This document shows, one piece after another, positions 27,602 through 35,359 of a stretch of 64,000 nucleotides of DNA. Source of the DNA: Massilia eurypsychrophila (GTDB lineage: Bacteria; Pseudomonadota; Gammaproteobacteria; Burkholderiales; Burkholderiaceae_D); NCBI RefSeq assembly GCF_002760655.1, contig NZ_PDOC01000005.1:62001-126000 (forward strand). The letters run 5' to 3'. The notes below the pieces were generated by a model that saw nothing but the letters and a program-made list of their open reading frames with translations, ran no database searches and was not told the DNA's origin. A program made the translations under genes and the position numbers. Within the stretch, counting starts at the first letter, position 1; the number at the start of each line of letters is the position of its first letter.

Positions 27602-28564
27602 ATGAAACTGAAATTGGGCATACTTGCCGCTGCTATCTTACTGTCCGCAAGTGCCAGCGCGGCGGATGTCTATCCCGCGCGCCCGGTCAGGCTCATCGTG
27701 CCGTACGCGCCAGGCGGCAGCGCCGACATCGTCGCCCGCCGCATCTCCGATGAGTGGGCGAAGGCCCTGGGCGGCAGCATCTTCGTCGAGAACAAGGGCG
27801 GCGCAGGCGGCAACCTCGGCGTCGATGCGGTCGCGAAGGCGGCGCCCGACGGCTACACGATCGGCTTGCAGACGGTGTCACTGGCAATCAACCCGTCGCT
27901 GTTCGCCAAGATGCCATACGACACGCTGAAAGACCTCGCGCCGATCGGCATGATCGCGTCGTCGCAGCACGTGCTGGTCGTCAATCCCAAGCTGCCGGCC
28001 AATAACACGCAACAGCTCCTGGCGCTGCTGAAAGCGAATCCGACGAAGCACAGCTATGGCTCGGCCGGCGCCGGCAGCACCTTCCACATGTCGGCGGAAC
28101 TGTTCAAGACGGTAGCCAAGGTCGAGATCCTGCACGTGCCGTACAAGGGCGGCGGACCAGCGCTGCTCGACACGATGGCCGGCATGGTCGACATGAGTTT
28201 CCCGGTGCTGTCGGCCGCGGTGCCGCACGTGAAGGGCGAAAAGCTGCGCGCCATCGGCGTGACCGGCACCAAGCGCTCGCCGCTGCTGCCGAATGTTCCG
28301 ACACTGGCCGAGTCCGGCGTGCCTGGCTACGCGTTCGACACCTGGTTCATCGCGTTTGCGCCGGCAAACATGCCGAAGCCGATGATCGACAAACTCAATG
28401 CCGCACTGAACACCGCACTCAATTCGCCGGAACTGAAAGCGAAGTTGATCAACGATGGTTTCGATCCGACCCCATCGTCGCCGGCCGAAGCCCAGGCGCG
28501 CGTCGCCAAGGAACTGGTCACTTGGAACAAGCTGATCAAGGATCGCGGCATCACCGGCGAGTAA
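27602..28564 (+). CDS. Bug/TctC-family periplasmic solute-binding protein
   Basis: A 320-residue tripartite-tricarboxylate-transporter receptor. The signal peptide is residues 1-21 (hydrophobic core LGILAAAILLSAS, cleavage near ASA-AD). The family blocks RPVRLIVPYAPGGSADIVAR, FVENKGGAGGNLG and SYGSAGAGSTFHMSAELF line the carboxylate site. Bug proteins bind di- and tricarboxylates or aromatic acids in the periplasm; TctA and TctB membrane genes are not adjacent. GGAGA precedes the ATG. The gene is followed 23 bases later by a leuC-like gene, linking the ligand to an aconitase-type isomerase substrate. Confidence 0.93.
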   Translation: MKLKLGILAAAILLSASASAADVYPARPVRLIVPYAPGGSADIVARRISDEWAKALGGSIFVENKGGAGGNLGVDAVAKAAPDGYTIGLQTVSLAINPSLFAKMPYDTLKDLAPIGMIASSQHVLVVNPKLPANNTQQLLALLKANPTKHSYGSAGAGSTFHMSAELFKTVAKVEILHVPYKGGGPALLDTMAGMVDMSFPVLSAAVPHVKGEKLRAIGVTGTKRSPLLPNVPTLAESGVPGYAFDTWFIAFAPANMPKPMIDKLNAALNTALNSPELKAKLINDGFDPTPSSPAEAQARVAKELVTWNKLIKDRGITGE

Positions 28565-28587
28565 TCGACACATAACGGGGAACAACA

Positions 28588-29994
28588 ATGCAACGCACGC
28601 TATACCGAAAGCTGGTGGACTCGCACACCGTGGCCACCATCGACGCCCAGCACATCTTGCTGTACGCGGACTTTCACATCATGAACGAGTACACCAGCCC
28701 GCAGGCGTTCACCGGGCTGAAGGACAAGGGGCGGCCCGTGCTGCGCCCCAGCCAGCACATGGCGGTGGTGTCGCACATCATTCCTTCCGATCCGGACCGC
28801 GTCGGCGAGCGCGTGATCAACGATCCCTCGTCGTCGCTGCTGGCGATTAATTTGCGGCGCAACTGCGAGCAGTTCGGCATCCGGCTGTTCGACACCAACG
28901 ACCCGGACCAGGGAATCGAACACATCATCGCGCCGGAACGCGGCTATGTGCGGCCAGGCATGGTGATCCTGTGCGGCGACAGCCATACGACCACCTACGG
29001 CGCCCTGGGCGCGCTCGGGTTCGGCATCGGCACGTCGGAAGTCGAGCACGTGCTGGCGACGCAGACGCTGGTGTATCGCATCGCCGGCTCGATGCGGATC
29101 CGTATCGACGGCGCGCTGCCGCCGGGCGTGTCGGTGAAGGACCTGACCTTGTACGTTATCGCCACGATCGGCGCCCAGGGTGCCCGTGGTTTTGCGGTTG
29201 AATTTTGCGGCAGTACGATCGACGCGTTGTCGGTCGAGGCGCGCATGACCTTGTGCAATATGGCAGTGGAGGCCGGCGCGCGCGCAGCGCTGATTGCGCC
29301 CGACGAGACCACGCGCCACTACATCGCCGAGCATGTTGCGTCGGCTGTCGACGCGGAGCGCGGTGGCGTGCCGCAGGCGGCCTGGGACGACCTGCGTTCC
29401 GACGACGGCGCCGTGTTCGACGTCGAACACAGCTTGCTCGCAAGCGACGTGGCGCCTTTTGTCACGTGGGGCACGAGTCCGGACCAGGGCATACCGATTA
29501 CCGGGCTGATTCCATCTGCGGAGGAGGGCGACTCCGCCACCCGCGCGCTCAACTACATGGGCCTGAAGGGCGGCGACTCGCTGTGCGGCACGCCAATTGA
29601 CCGGGTGTTCATCGGCTCCTGCACCAACAGCCGCATCGAAGACCTGCGCGCGGCGGCGGCTATCGTCGGCAGCAACAAGGTCGCCCCCGGCGTGCGCGCG
29701 ATGGTTGTGCCCGGTTCGGGCGCGGTGCGCAGGCAGGCGGAAGAGGAGGGCCTGGCCAAGGTGTTCATCGATGCCGGTTTCGAATGGCGCCAGCCGGGCT
29801 GCTCGATGTGCCTGGCCATGAACAACGACATCCTCGAGCCCGGTGAGCGATGCGCATCGACCACCAACCGCAATTTCGAAGGGCGCCAGGGTCGCGAAGG
29901 CCGCACCCACTTGATGAGTCCGCAAATGGCGGCTGCGGCGGCAATTGTCGGCGCCATCTGCGACGTCCGCAACTTTGGAGAACAACATGGCTGA
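28588..29994 (+). CDS. leuC: aconitase-superfamily dehydratase large subunit (LeuC-like)
   Basis: A 468-residue LeuC-type protein with the [4Fe-4S] cysteines in GSCTNSRIEDLRAA and GCSMCLAMN, plus CGDSHTTTYGALGALGFGIGTSE. In leucine synthesis LeuCD isomerises 2- to 3-isopropylmalate. Related pairs act on citramalate, dimethylmalate or homocitrate-type acids. Here leuB is absent, and the gene is cotranscribed with a Bug receptor under a divergent LysR, which fits a catabolic or uptake-linked isomerase better than leucine synthesis. Which acid it uses is not visible. It overlaps leuD by eight bases. Confidence 0.9.
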   Translation: MQRTLYRKLVDSHTVATIDAQHILLYADFHIMNEYTSPQAFTGLKDKGRPVLRPSQHMAVVSHIIPSDPDRVGERVINDPSSSLLAINLRRNCEQFGIRLFDTNDPDQGIEHIIAPERGYVRPGMVILCGDSHTTTYGALGALGFGIGTSEVEHVLATQTLVYRIAGSMRIRIDGALPPGVSVKDLTLYVIATIGAQGARGFAVEFCGSTIDALSVEARMTLCNMAVEAGARAALIAPDETTRHYIAEHVASAVDAERGGVPQAAWDDLRSDDGAVFDVEHSLLASDVAPFVTWGTSPDQGIPITGLIPSAEEGDSATRALNYMGLKGGDSLCGTPIDRVFIGSCTNSRIEDLRAAAAIVGSNKVAPGVRAMVVPGSGAVRRQAEEEGLAKVFIDAGFEWRQPGCSMCLAMNNDILEPGERCASTTNRNFEGRQGREGRTHLMSPQMAAAAAIVGAICDVRNFGEQHG

Positions 29995-30613
29995 CATTGC
30001 TAACCGGATTGGCGGCGTTGCTGCGGCGATTCCGATCGATAACCTCGACACCGATCAGATCATGCCGAAGCAGTTCCTCCGAATTATCGGCAAGGAAGGC
30101 CTGGCCAAGGGTGCGCTGTACGATTTGCGCTTTGACGGGAATTGCGTTCCACGGCCCGATTTTGTGCTGAACCGCCCAGGCTACGAGAAGCCGGCAGTCC
30201 TTATCGGCGGCGCCAATTTCGGCTGCGGCTCGAGCCGGGAGCATGCCGTGTGGGGACTGCAGCAGCTGGGCGTACAGGCGGTCATCGCGTCCAGCTTCGG
30301 CGAGATATTTTTCGGCAATGCCTTCAATAATCGGCTGTTGCTGATCACGCTCGACCAGGCGTCGGTCGACGCGCTCGCTGTCGAGGTCGCCGCCGATCCG
30401 GCGCGCCACCTGCAGATCGATCTTGAGAGTATGCAGGTCTACTCGCCGTCCGGCCGCGCCTTCGCTTTCAGCATTGGCGAACGCAACCGTCGGATGATTG
30501 TCGAAGGCCTCGACATGATCGGCTTGACGCTGCAGCATCATGGCGCCATCGAACAGTTCGAGGCGCGGCATTTTGCCGCCGCGCCGTGGATGCGCGTGCT
30601 CAATCATGGGTAG
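29987..30613 (+). CDS. leuD: aconitase-superfamily dehydratase small subunit (LeuD-like)
   Basis: A 208-residue swivel-domain subunit with DNLDTDQIMPKQFL near the start, the family block GGANFGCGSSREHAVWGL and a second conserved part ASSFGEIFFGNAFNN. It completes the active site of the large subunit. The start at 29987 overlaps the leuC-like stop by eight bases, so the subunits are translationally coupled. Two palindromic repeats follow the stop. Confidence 0.92.
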   Translation: MADIANRIGGVAAAIPIDNLDTDQIMPKQFLRIIGKEGLAKGALYDLRFDGNCVPRPDFVLNRPGYEKPAVLIGGANFGCGSSREHAVWGLQQLGVQAVIASSFGEIFFGNAFNNRLLLITLDQASVDALAVEVAADPARHLQIDLESMQVYSPSGRAFAFSIGERNRRMIVEGLDMIGLTLQHHGAIEQFEARHFAAAPWMRVLNHG

Positions 30614-30643
30614 GAAAGCTGACAACGGCCCTGCCAAAAAATC

Positions 30644-30708
30644 GGGGTCAGACCCGTTTGATATTCGCCCTAACGCCGAGCGACCATTTTTTAAACGGGT
30701 CTGACCCC
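30644..30708. repeat. palindromic GGGGTCAGACCC repeat, copy 1
   Basis: A perfect 16-base inverted repeat, GGGGTCAGACCCGTTT (30644-30659) and AAACGGGTCTGACCCC (30693-30708), encloses 33 bases. The arms themselves contain the near-palindrome GGGTCAGACCC. It lies just after the leuD-like stop, in a 363-base gap before ompW. Its form is that of a REP/BIME-type intergenic repeat; transcribed, it would form a very stable hairpin. Confidence 0.88.
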
Positions 30709-30766
30709 AATTGTTAACAACTGACTTCTTCCCGTAGTTGCAGGCCTCCCGCGAACCCAAAAATTC

Positions 30767-30832
30767 GGGGTCAGACCCGTTTGATATTCGGAGCAAGGCA
30801 TGCCAGTTTGTTTTTTAAACGGGTCTGACCCC
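30767..30832. repeat. palindromic GGGGTCAGACCC repeat, copy 2
   Basis: A second copy with identical arms (30767-30782 and 30817-30832), in the same orientation, starting exactly 123 bases after copy 1. The inner flanks are also shared (GATATTCG after the left arm, TTTTTTAAAC before the right), while the loop between differs. The copies are therefore homologous elements, not chance hairpins. Confidence 0.88.
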
Positions 30833-30905
30833 ATTTTCGTTCATCTGAGATTCGCGCGCCGATAAATGTGGTTCTGATACACTTTTCGGCATGGACATCA
30901 AATTT

Positions 30906-30919
30906 TTGACATACATCAA
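30906..30919 (+). promoter_or_regulatory. FNR/ANR-type box upstream of ompW
   Basis: TTGACATACATCAA matches the FNR consensus TTGAT-N4-ATCAA at nine of ten positions. Its centre is 64 bases before the ompW start codon. A class II site (centre at -41.5) would place the transcription start near 30954, with an AATAAA-like -10 near 30940. E. coli ompW is known to respond to FNR, which supports the reading. Confidence 0.55.
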
Positions 30920-30976
30920 CGACTTTGTTGGTCTCCATCAATAAACTTCCTCTCATACAAACGAAGAGGAAAAATA

Positions 30977-31597
30977 ATGTTCAAGCGTTCAATGATTGCA
31001 ATAACGGTGAGTTTGCTCGGTGTGTTCGGCGTAACGGCGCAGGTGCAAGCACAGGAAGGCCCATGGCTGGTGCGCGCCCGCGCCACGCAACTGTCGCCGG
31101 CCGATAAAGCGGCGCCACTGGGCGGTATCGGCGCGGCCGACCGGATCACCGTGTCAGACAAGACGATCGCCGAAGTCGATATCAGCTATTTCTTTACGCC
31201 GAACCTGGCCGCCGAACTGGTGCTGACCTATCCACAGAAGCACGACGTCATGCTCGACGGCGCCGTGATCGGCAGCTTCAAGCACTTGCCGCCGACCTTG
31301 CTGGCCCAATACCACTTCGATCCGATCGGACGCTTTTTGCCGTACGTCGGCGCCGGCGTGAACTACACGCGCATTTCCAGCGTGCATCTGCTGAACGGCG
31401 CGGGCGGGCTGGAAAACCACAGCTTCGGTCTGGCAGTGCAGGCTGGCGTCGACTTCAAGCTCGACAAGAACTGGTCGCTGAACCTGGACGTCAAGCGCGT
31501 CAACATCCGCAGCGACGTCACGGTCGCCGGCGCTGTCGTCAGCCACGTGAAAGTCGATCCGACCCTGCTGTCGGTCGGCGTCGGCTACCGGTTCTAG
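30977..31597 (+). CDS. ompW: OmpW-family outer-membrane protein
   Basis: A 206-residue eight-stranded beta-barrel with a signal peptide (residues 1-25, VTAQVQAQ cleavage region) and the OmpW hallmarks GPWLVRARATQLSP, PNLAAELVLTYPQKHDV, LPPTLLAQYHFDP and YVGAGVNYT. It ends in the assembly signal GVGYRF with a terminal Phe. OmpW barrels form narrow hydrophobic channels and respond to oxygen and stress. AGAGGAAAA precedes the ATG. An FNR-like box lies upstream and a strong terminator downstream. Confidence 0.94.
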   Translation: MFKRSMIAITVSLLGVFGVTAQVQAQEGPWLVRARATQLSPADKAAPLGGIGAADRITVSDKTIAEVDISYFFTPNLAAELVLTYPQKHDVMLDGAVIGSFKHLPPTLLAQYHFDPIGRFLPYVGAGVNYTRISSVHLLNGAGGLENHSFGLAVQAGVDFKLDKNWSLNLDVKRVNIRSDVTVAGAVVSHVKVDPTLLSVGVGYRF

Positions 31598-31631
31598 TCG
31601 CCGCGGCCCACGCGCGGCACGCATGAAAAAC

Positions 31632-31663
31632 GCCACGCACATTGAGTGTGCGTGGCATTTTTT
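31632..31663. terminator. terminator between ompW and yghU (probably bidirectional)
   Basis: A perfect 10-bp stem, GCCACGCACA (31632-31641) with TGTGCGTGGC (31647-31656), has a TTGAG loop, with ATTTTTT on the right and AAAAA on the left. It can end both the ompW transcript and the convergent yghU transcript. Confidence 0.9.
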
Positions 31664-31666
31664 ACG

Positions 31667-32503
31667 TCAGTCCAGATCGGCCGCATCGTGCCGTTCCGCC
31701 AACTGCTCATCAGGATTGCCGAACACCCGGTTCACCTTGCGGCCGCGGATGACGGCAGGGCGCGCATTGATTTCGTCAGCCCAGCGCTTGACATGTTTGT
31801 ATTCGTGCACCGACAGAAATTCCGCCGCCTCGTACAACTTACCCAGCACCATCCCGCCATACCAGGGCCAGATCGCCATGTCGGCAATCGTGTACTCGTC
31901 GCCGGCAACAAAACGGTTGATCGCAAGATGACGGTCGAGCACGTCGAGCTGGCGTTTCGTTTCCATCGCGTAGCGGTTGATCGGGTATTCGTACTTTTCC
32001 GGCGCGTACGCATAAAAGTGGCCGAAGCCGCCGCCGAGGAAGGGCGCCGAACCCATCTGCCAGAACAGCCAGTTCATCGTCTCGGTGCGCGCCACGATTT
32101 CCTTCGGCAGGAAAGCGTCGAATTTTTCCGCCAGGTAGACCAGGATCGAGCCCGATTCGAACACGCGCACCGGTTGCTCGCCGCTATGATCGACCATTGC
32201 CGGGATTTTCGAATTCGGATTGATCTCGACGAAGCCGCTCGAAAACTGCGCGCCTTCGTCGATGCGCACCAGCCAGGCGTCGTATTCGGCGCCGGCGTGG
32301 CCAAGCGCGAGCAGCTCTTCGAGCATGATCATCACCTTCACGCCGTTCGGCGTGGCCAGCGAATACAGCTGCAGCAGATGCTTGCCGACCGGCAGCGCCT
32401 TGTCGTGCGTAGCGCCGGCAACAGGGCGATTGATATTGGCGAACTTGCCTCCGGAGGCGGCCGGTGCCCACACTTTCGGCGGCACGTAGGTGGAATCAGT
32501 CAT
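31667..32503 (-). CDS. yghU: glutathione S-transferase-like disulfide-bond reductase YghU
   Basis: A 278-residue nu-class GST. The N-terminus VWAPAASGGKFANINRPVAG matches the YghU family, followed by LQLYSLATPNGVKVMIMLEE (thiol-binding region, Thr-Pro-Asn) and NPNSKIPAMVD with FESGSILVYLAE. The C-terminal domain has ERFVAGDEYTIADMA-type sequence (RFVAGDEYTIADMAIWPWYG). E. coli YghU and YfcG reduce disulfides and peroxides with two glutathiones. The start at 32503 has an AGGAGCT site. It is convergent with ompW. Confidence 0.94.
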   Translation of the reverse strand: MTDSTYVPPKVWAPAASGGKFANINRPVAGATHDKALPVGKHLLQLYSLATPNGVKVMIMLEELLALGHAGAEYDAWLVRIDEGAQFSSGFVEINPNSKIPAMVDHSGEQPVRVFESGSILVYLAEKFDAFLPKEIVARTETMNWLFWQMGSAPFLGGGFGHFYAYAPEKYEYPINRYAMETKRQLDVLDRHLAINRFVAGDEYTIADMAIWPWYGGMVLGKLYEAAEFLSVHEYKHVKRWADEINARPAVIRGRKVNRVFGNPDEQLAERHDAADLD

Positions 32504-32583
32504 CGAAGCTCCTTGCATTTGCGATCACCAATCATACCTCGCCGATCGGGCATGCGCTGGCGGCAGCCAATTCGCGTCCCGGC

Positions 32584-32589
32584 TATAAT
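32584..32589 (+). promoter_or_regulatory. -10 box for the gdx riboswitch transcript
   Basis: A perfect TATAAT ends 12 bases before the first riboswitch hairpin, so transcription would begin right at the RNA element. A recognisable -35 is lacking (CGGCAG region). Confidence 0.6.
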
Positions 32590-32601
32590 GGCACTGTAAT
32601 T

Positions 32602-32650
32602 GGAAGAACGACTTCCCCCGTTTCGGGCGCCAATGTCCGGGACGGCCCGG
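32602..32650 (+). ncRNA. guanidine-II (mini-ykkC) riboswitch
   Basis: Two short hairpins with the diagnostic ACGR loops precede the SMR gene. Hairpin 1 (32602-32616) is GGAAG-AACGA-CTTCC. Hairpin 2 (32637-32650) is CCGGG-ACGG-CCCGG. They are 20 bases apart, and the second ends about eight bases before the AAAGGAG ribosome site of the ATG at 32670. This is the layout of the guanidine-II class, which binds guanidinium in each loop and frees the ribosome site. The downstream gene is the expected target. Confidence 0.85.
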
Positions 32651-32669
32651 CTCTTTAAAAGGAGCCGTC

Positions 32670-32990
32670 ATGGCCTGGATAATGTTGGTAGTTGCGGGAC
32701 TGTTTGAAGTCGTGTGGGCATTCTCGATGAAGCAATCGGAAGGCTTCACCAGACTCGTCCCCACCGTTGTCACCATCGTCGGCATGCTGATCAGCTTTGC
32801 CTTGCTGGCCCTGTCGATGCGCACGCTGCCGCTCGGTACCGCCTACACCATCTGGACCGGCATCGGCGCCGTCGGCGCCTTCATCGCCGGCATCGTCTTC
32901 CTTGGCGAGCAATGGAACCTCACGCGCGCTTGCGCCGCCGTGTTGATCGTCTCCGGCCTTATCCTGATGAAAGTGTCGTCGTCGCACTAG
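32670..32990 (+). CDS. gdx: SMR guanidinium exporter Gdx (SugE)
   Basis: A 106-residue four-helix small-multidrug-resistance protein. Glu13 in AGLFEVVWAFSMKQSEGF is the proton/guanidinium-binding residue, and WAFSMK plus GTAYTIWTGIGAVGAF mark the Gdx/SugE subtype rather than EmrE. Gdx exchanges guanidinium for two protons as an antiparallel dimer. A guanidine-II riboswitch in the leader confirms the assignment. Its TAG stop overlaps the stop of the convergent signalling gene within the palindrome CTAG. Confidence 0.95.
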   Translation: MAWIMLVVAGLFEVVWAFSMKQSEGFTRLVPTVVTIVGMLISFALLALSMRTLPLGTAYTIWTGIGAVGAFIAGIVFLGEQWNLTRACAAVLIVSGLILMKVSSSH

Positions 32991-35128
32991 CCTGCGTGCC
33001 GGCCAATCGGTGGCGCTCTTAGGTGCGCCGTCGCGTACTGCATGAAGCCTTCCGCCGGCAAACCTGGCCTGTAAAGGAAGCCCTGGTAGGCATCGCAGCC
33101 GGCGTCATGCAGGAAATCGCGCTGGCCGATGCTCTCGACGCCTTCGGCCAGCACCTCCAGTCCCAGGCTGTCGCCAAGCGCGATGATCGAGCGCACGATC
33201 GAGGCGTCGCTGCGGCTGGTCAGCACATCGCGCATGAAGGTGGTGTCGATCTTGAGCTGGTCGAGCGGCAGCTTGCGCAGGTACGACAGCGACGAGTAGC
33301 CGGTGCCGAAGTCGTCGAGCGCGAACATCACGCCGAGCGCTTTCAGGTGCTCCATCTTTTCGGCGGTGCTGACGACGTCGGTCACCAGCAGGCTTTCGGT
33401 CAGCTCGAGCTTGACGCGGCGCGGGTCGACGCCGGTGGCGGCAAAAATTTCCTCGGTGTCGGTGACGAAGTCGGCTTCGAGGAACTGCAGCGCGCTGATG
33501 TTGATCGACAGCGTCAGGTGCTGCGTGGCCGCGCAGCGCGACCAGTGCGCCAGCTGCTTGCAGGCGGTCGCCAGCACCCAGTGGCCGATTTCGACGATCT
33601 GCCCGCTCGCTTCGGCCGCGTGAATGAAGTCGCCCGGCAGGATCATGCGCCCGTCCTTGCACTGCCAGCGGATCAGCGCCTCGGCGCCCAGCACCGCGCC
33701 GTCCGATCCCACCTGCGGCTGGTAGTACAGCACGAACTCGTCGTCGGTCAGCGCGCTGCGCAGCGACAGCTGCAGGTTCAGCTGCGCCACCATCGACTCC
33801 TGCATCACCGGGTCGAAAAAACGGTAGGTCTTGCGGCCTGCCGATTTGGCCTGGTACATCGCCGCGTCGGCTTTCATCAGCACCGATTCGACCGTCTCGT
33901 TGGAGCCGGAGAACAAGGTGATGCCGATGCTGGCGGTGATCGACTCGGAGTCGCCGGCCAGCCGCACCGGCGTTGCCATCAGTTCGAGGATGGTGCTGGC
34001 GACTTTTTCGGCACGCCGCGCGCCGCCGAGAAAGGTCTCGTCCTCGGCCGGCAGCAGCACGACAAACTCGTCGCCGCCCAGCCGCGCCACCATGTCGGTG
34101 GCGCGCACGCTGCGTTCGAGTCGGCGCGCCACCGCCTGCAGCAGGCAGTCGCCGGCGGCGTGGCCGCGCGTGTCGTTGATCGACTTGAAATTATCGAGGT
34201 CGCAGAACATCAGGACGCCGACGCGGTTGTTGCGCGCGCTGCCAAGCAGCGCGTGGTGCAGCGTGTCGAGAAAACGGGCGCGGTTCGGCAGGTCGGTCAG
34301 CGGATCGAAATATGCCATGCGGTGCACGCGCGCTTCGGCATTTTTGCGTTCGCTGATATCGGAGCTGATTACCAGGATCTTCGCCGACGTGCCGGCGTCC
34401 GCGTCGGCCGGCACCAGCGTCCAGCGCATCGCGGTATGCACGGTGGTGTCGTCGTGCAGCGCCAGGCTCATTTCACCGCGCCATTCGCCTTCGACCATCA
34501 CCGCGTGATGAGCCTTGCGGTAGCCCGAGACCGGAATGGCAAACAGGTCGGCGTAGCGGCAGCCGATGGCCTGCTGCGGCACGACGCCAAACAGGCCTTC
34601 GGCGCCCTTGTTCCAGAAGATGATCGTGCCGGCCAGGTTCATGACGAAGATCGCGTCGCTCGCCTTGTCGAGCATCGATGCATGCTCGCGGATGGTCGCA
34701 TCGGCGTTCTTGACGCTGGTATAGTCGGCCAGGAAGCCTTCCAGCGCGACGATCGCGCCGCTGGCGTCGACCACGGCGGCGCCTTGCTCCCAGATCCACT
34801 TGGTCGCGCCCTTCGAGGTCAGGATCCGGTACGACACCTGGTACGGTTTGCCCTCGGCGATGGCCGCCTCGATCTGCGCGGCCACCGCCACGCGGTCGTG
34901 CGGCTCGATGATGCTGGCGTAGGTGAGCTTCGAGGGCGGGCGGAACGCGTCGGGCGGATAGCCGGTGAGCGCTTCGATGCCGGCGCTGGCAAACTGCATC
35001 GTCGAATGCGCATCGTTGAGGCAGCGGTACACCGCGCCGGGCAGGTTCGACAGCAGCATTTCGAGCGACAGCGCGCCCCAGCCGGACTGCCGGGGTGGAT
35101 GCGAAAGAGAGGTGCGGCGCTTGGTCAT
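32987..35128 (-). CDS. PAS-PAS-GGDEF-EAL c-di-GMP protein
   Basis: A 713-residue cytoplasmic protein: first PAS at about residues 22-140 (NLPGAVYRCLND, ending DYTSVKNADA), second PAS at about 150-265 (KASDAIFVMNLAGTIIFWNKG), GGDEF domain at about 270-435 with intact GGDEF (351-355) and an RxxD inhibitory site (342-345), and EAL domain at about 450-700 with EAL at 483-485, ELTESLL and LDDFGTGYSSLSYL. Both activities are possible, with PAS ligands choosing between them. MTKRRTS at 35128 is taken as start; an in-frame start at 35281 exists but lacks conserved sequence. Confidence 0.92.
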   Translation of the reverse strand: MTKRRTSLSHPPRQSGWGALSLEMLLSNLPGAVYRCLNDAHSTMQFASAGIEALTGYPPDAFRPPSKLTYASIIEPHDRVAVAAQIEAAIAEGKPYQVSYRILTSKGATKWIWEQGAAVVDASGAIVALEGFLADYTSVKNADATIREHASMLDKASDAIFVMNLAGTIIFWNKGAEGLFGVVPQQAIGCRYADLFAIPVSGYRKAHHAVMVEGEWRGEMSLALHDDTTVHTAMRWTLVPADADAGTSAKILVISSDISERKNAEARVHRMAYFDPLTDLPNRARFLDTLHHALLGSARNNRVGVLMFCDLDNFKSINDTRGHAAGDCLLQAVARRLERSVRATDMVARLGGDEFVVLLPAEDETFLGGARRAEKVASTILELMATPVRLAGDSESITASIGITLFSGSNETVESVLMKADAAMYQAKSAGRKTYRFFDPVMQESMVAQLNLQLSLRSALTDDEFVLYYQPQVGSDGAVLGAEALIRWQCKDGRMILPGDFIHAAEASGQIVEIGHWVLATACKQLAHWSRCAATQHLTLSINISALQFLEADFVTDTEEIFAATGVDPRRVKLELTESLLVTDVVSTAEKMEHLKALGVMFALDDFGTGYSSLSYLRKLPLDQLKIDTTFMRDVLTSRSDASIVRSIIALGDSLGLEVLAEGVESIGQRDFLHDAGCDAYQGFLYRPGLPAEGFMQYATAHLRAPPIGRHAG

Positions 35129-35359
35129 CGGTGGCCGTTTCTTGTGGCAGCCTTCACGGTCTTTGGCTTGGATTCGCGGTACGGATGAGTCCGTAACCGT
35201 GTAGCTAATATACGCAAAACTTGCGCGCATGTCGCGTCTCGCGTGAATCAGGCCATCACTATCGACCTCGAATACGCACACCTGGCCGCACGCTAAATTT
35301 TGCTAAGATACAACTAACAGCATTGGTAAGCTGGCGCGGCAAAAACGGAGGCGGACAGA

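Noticed and set aside
30644-30832. CRISPR-like repeat array
   Set aside because: Only two units, each an inverted repeat, with no regular spacers and no cas genes.
32588-32602. Sigma-54-like TGGCAC-N5-TTGGA upstream of gdx
   Set aside because: The -12 element lacks the GC of TTGC, and it overlaps a perfect TATAAT with the riboswitch right behind, so a housekeeping promoter is more likely.
32987-32990. Overlapping stop codons of gdx and the PAS-GGDEF-EAL gene
   Set aside because: The shared CTAG is palindromic and gives both TAG stops, but such tail-to-tail overlaps are common and need no special explanation.
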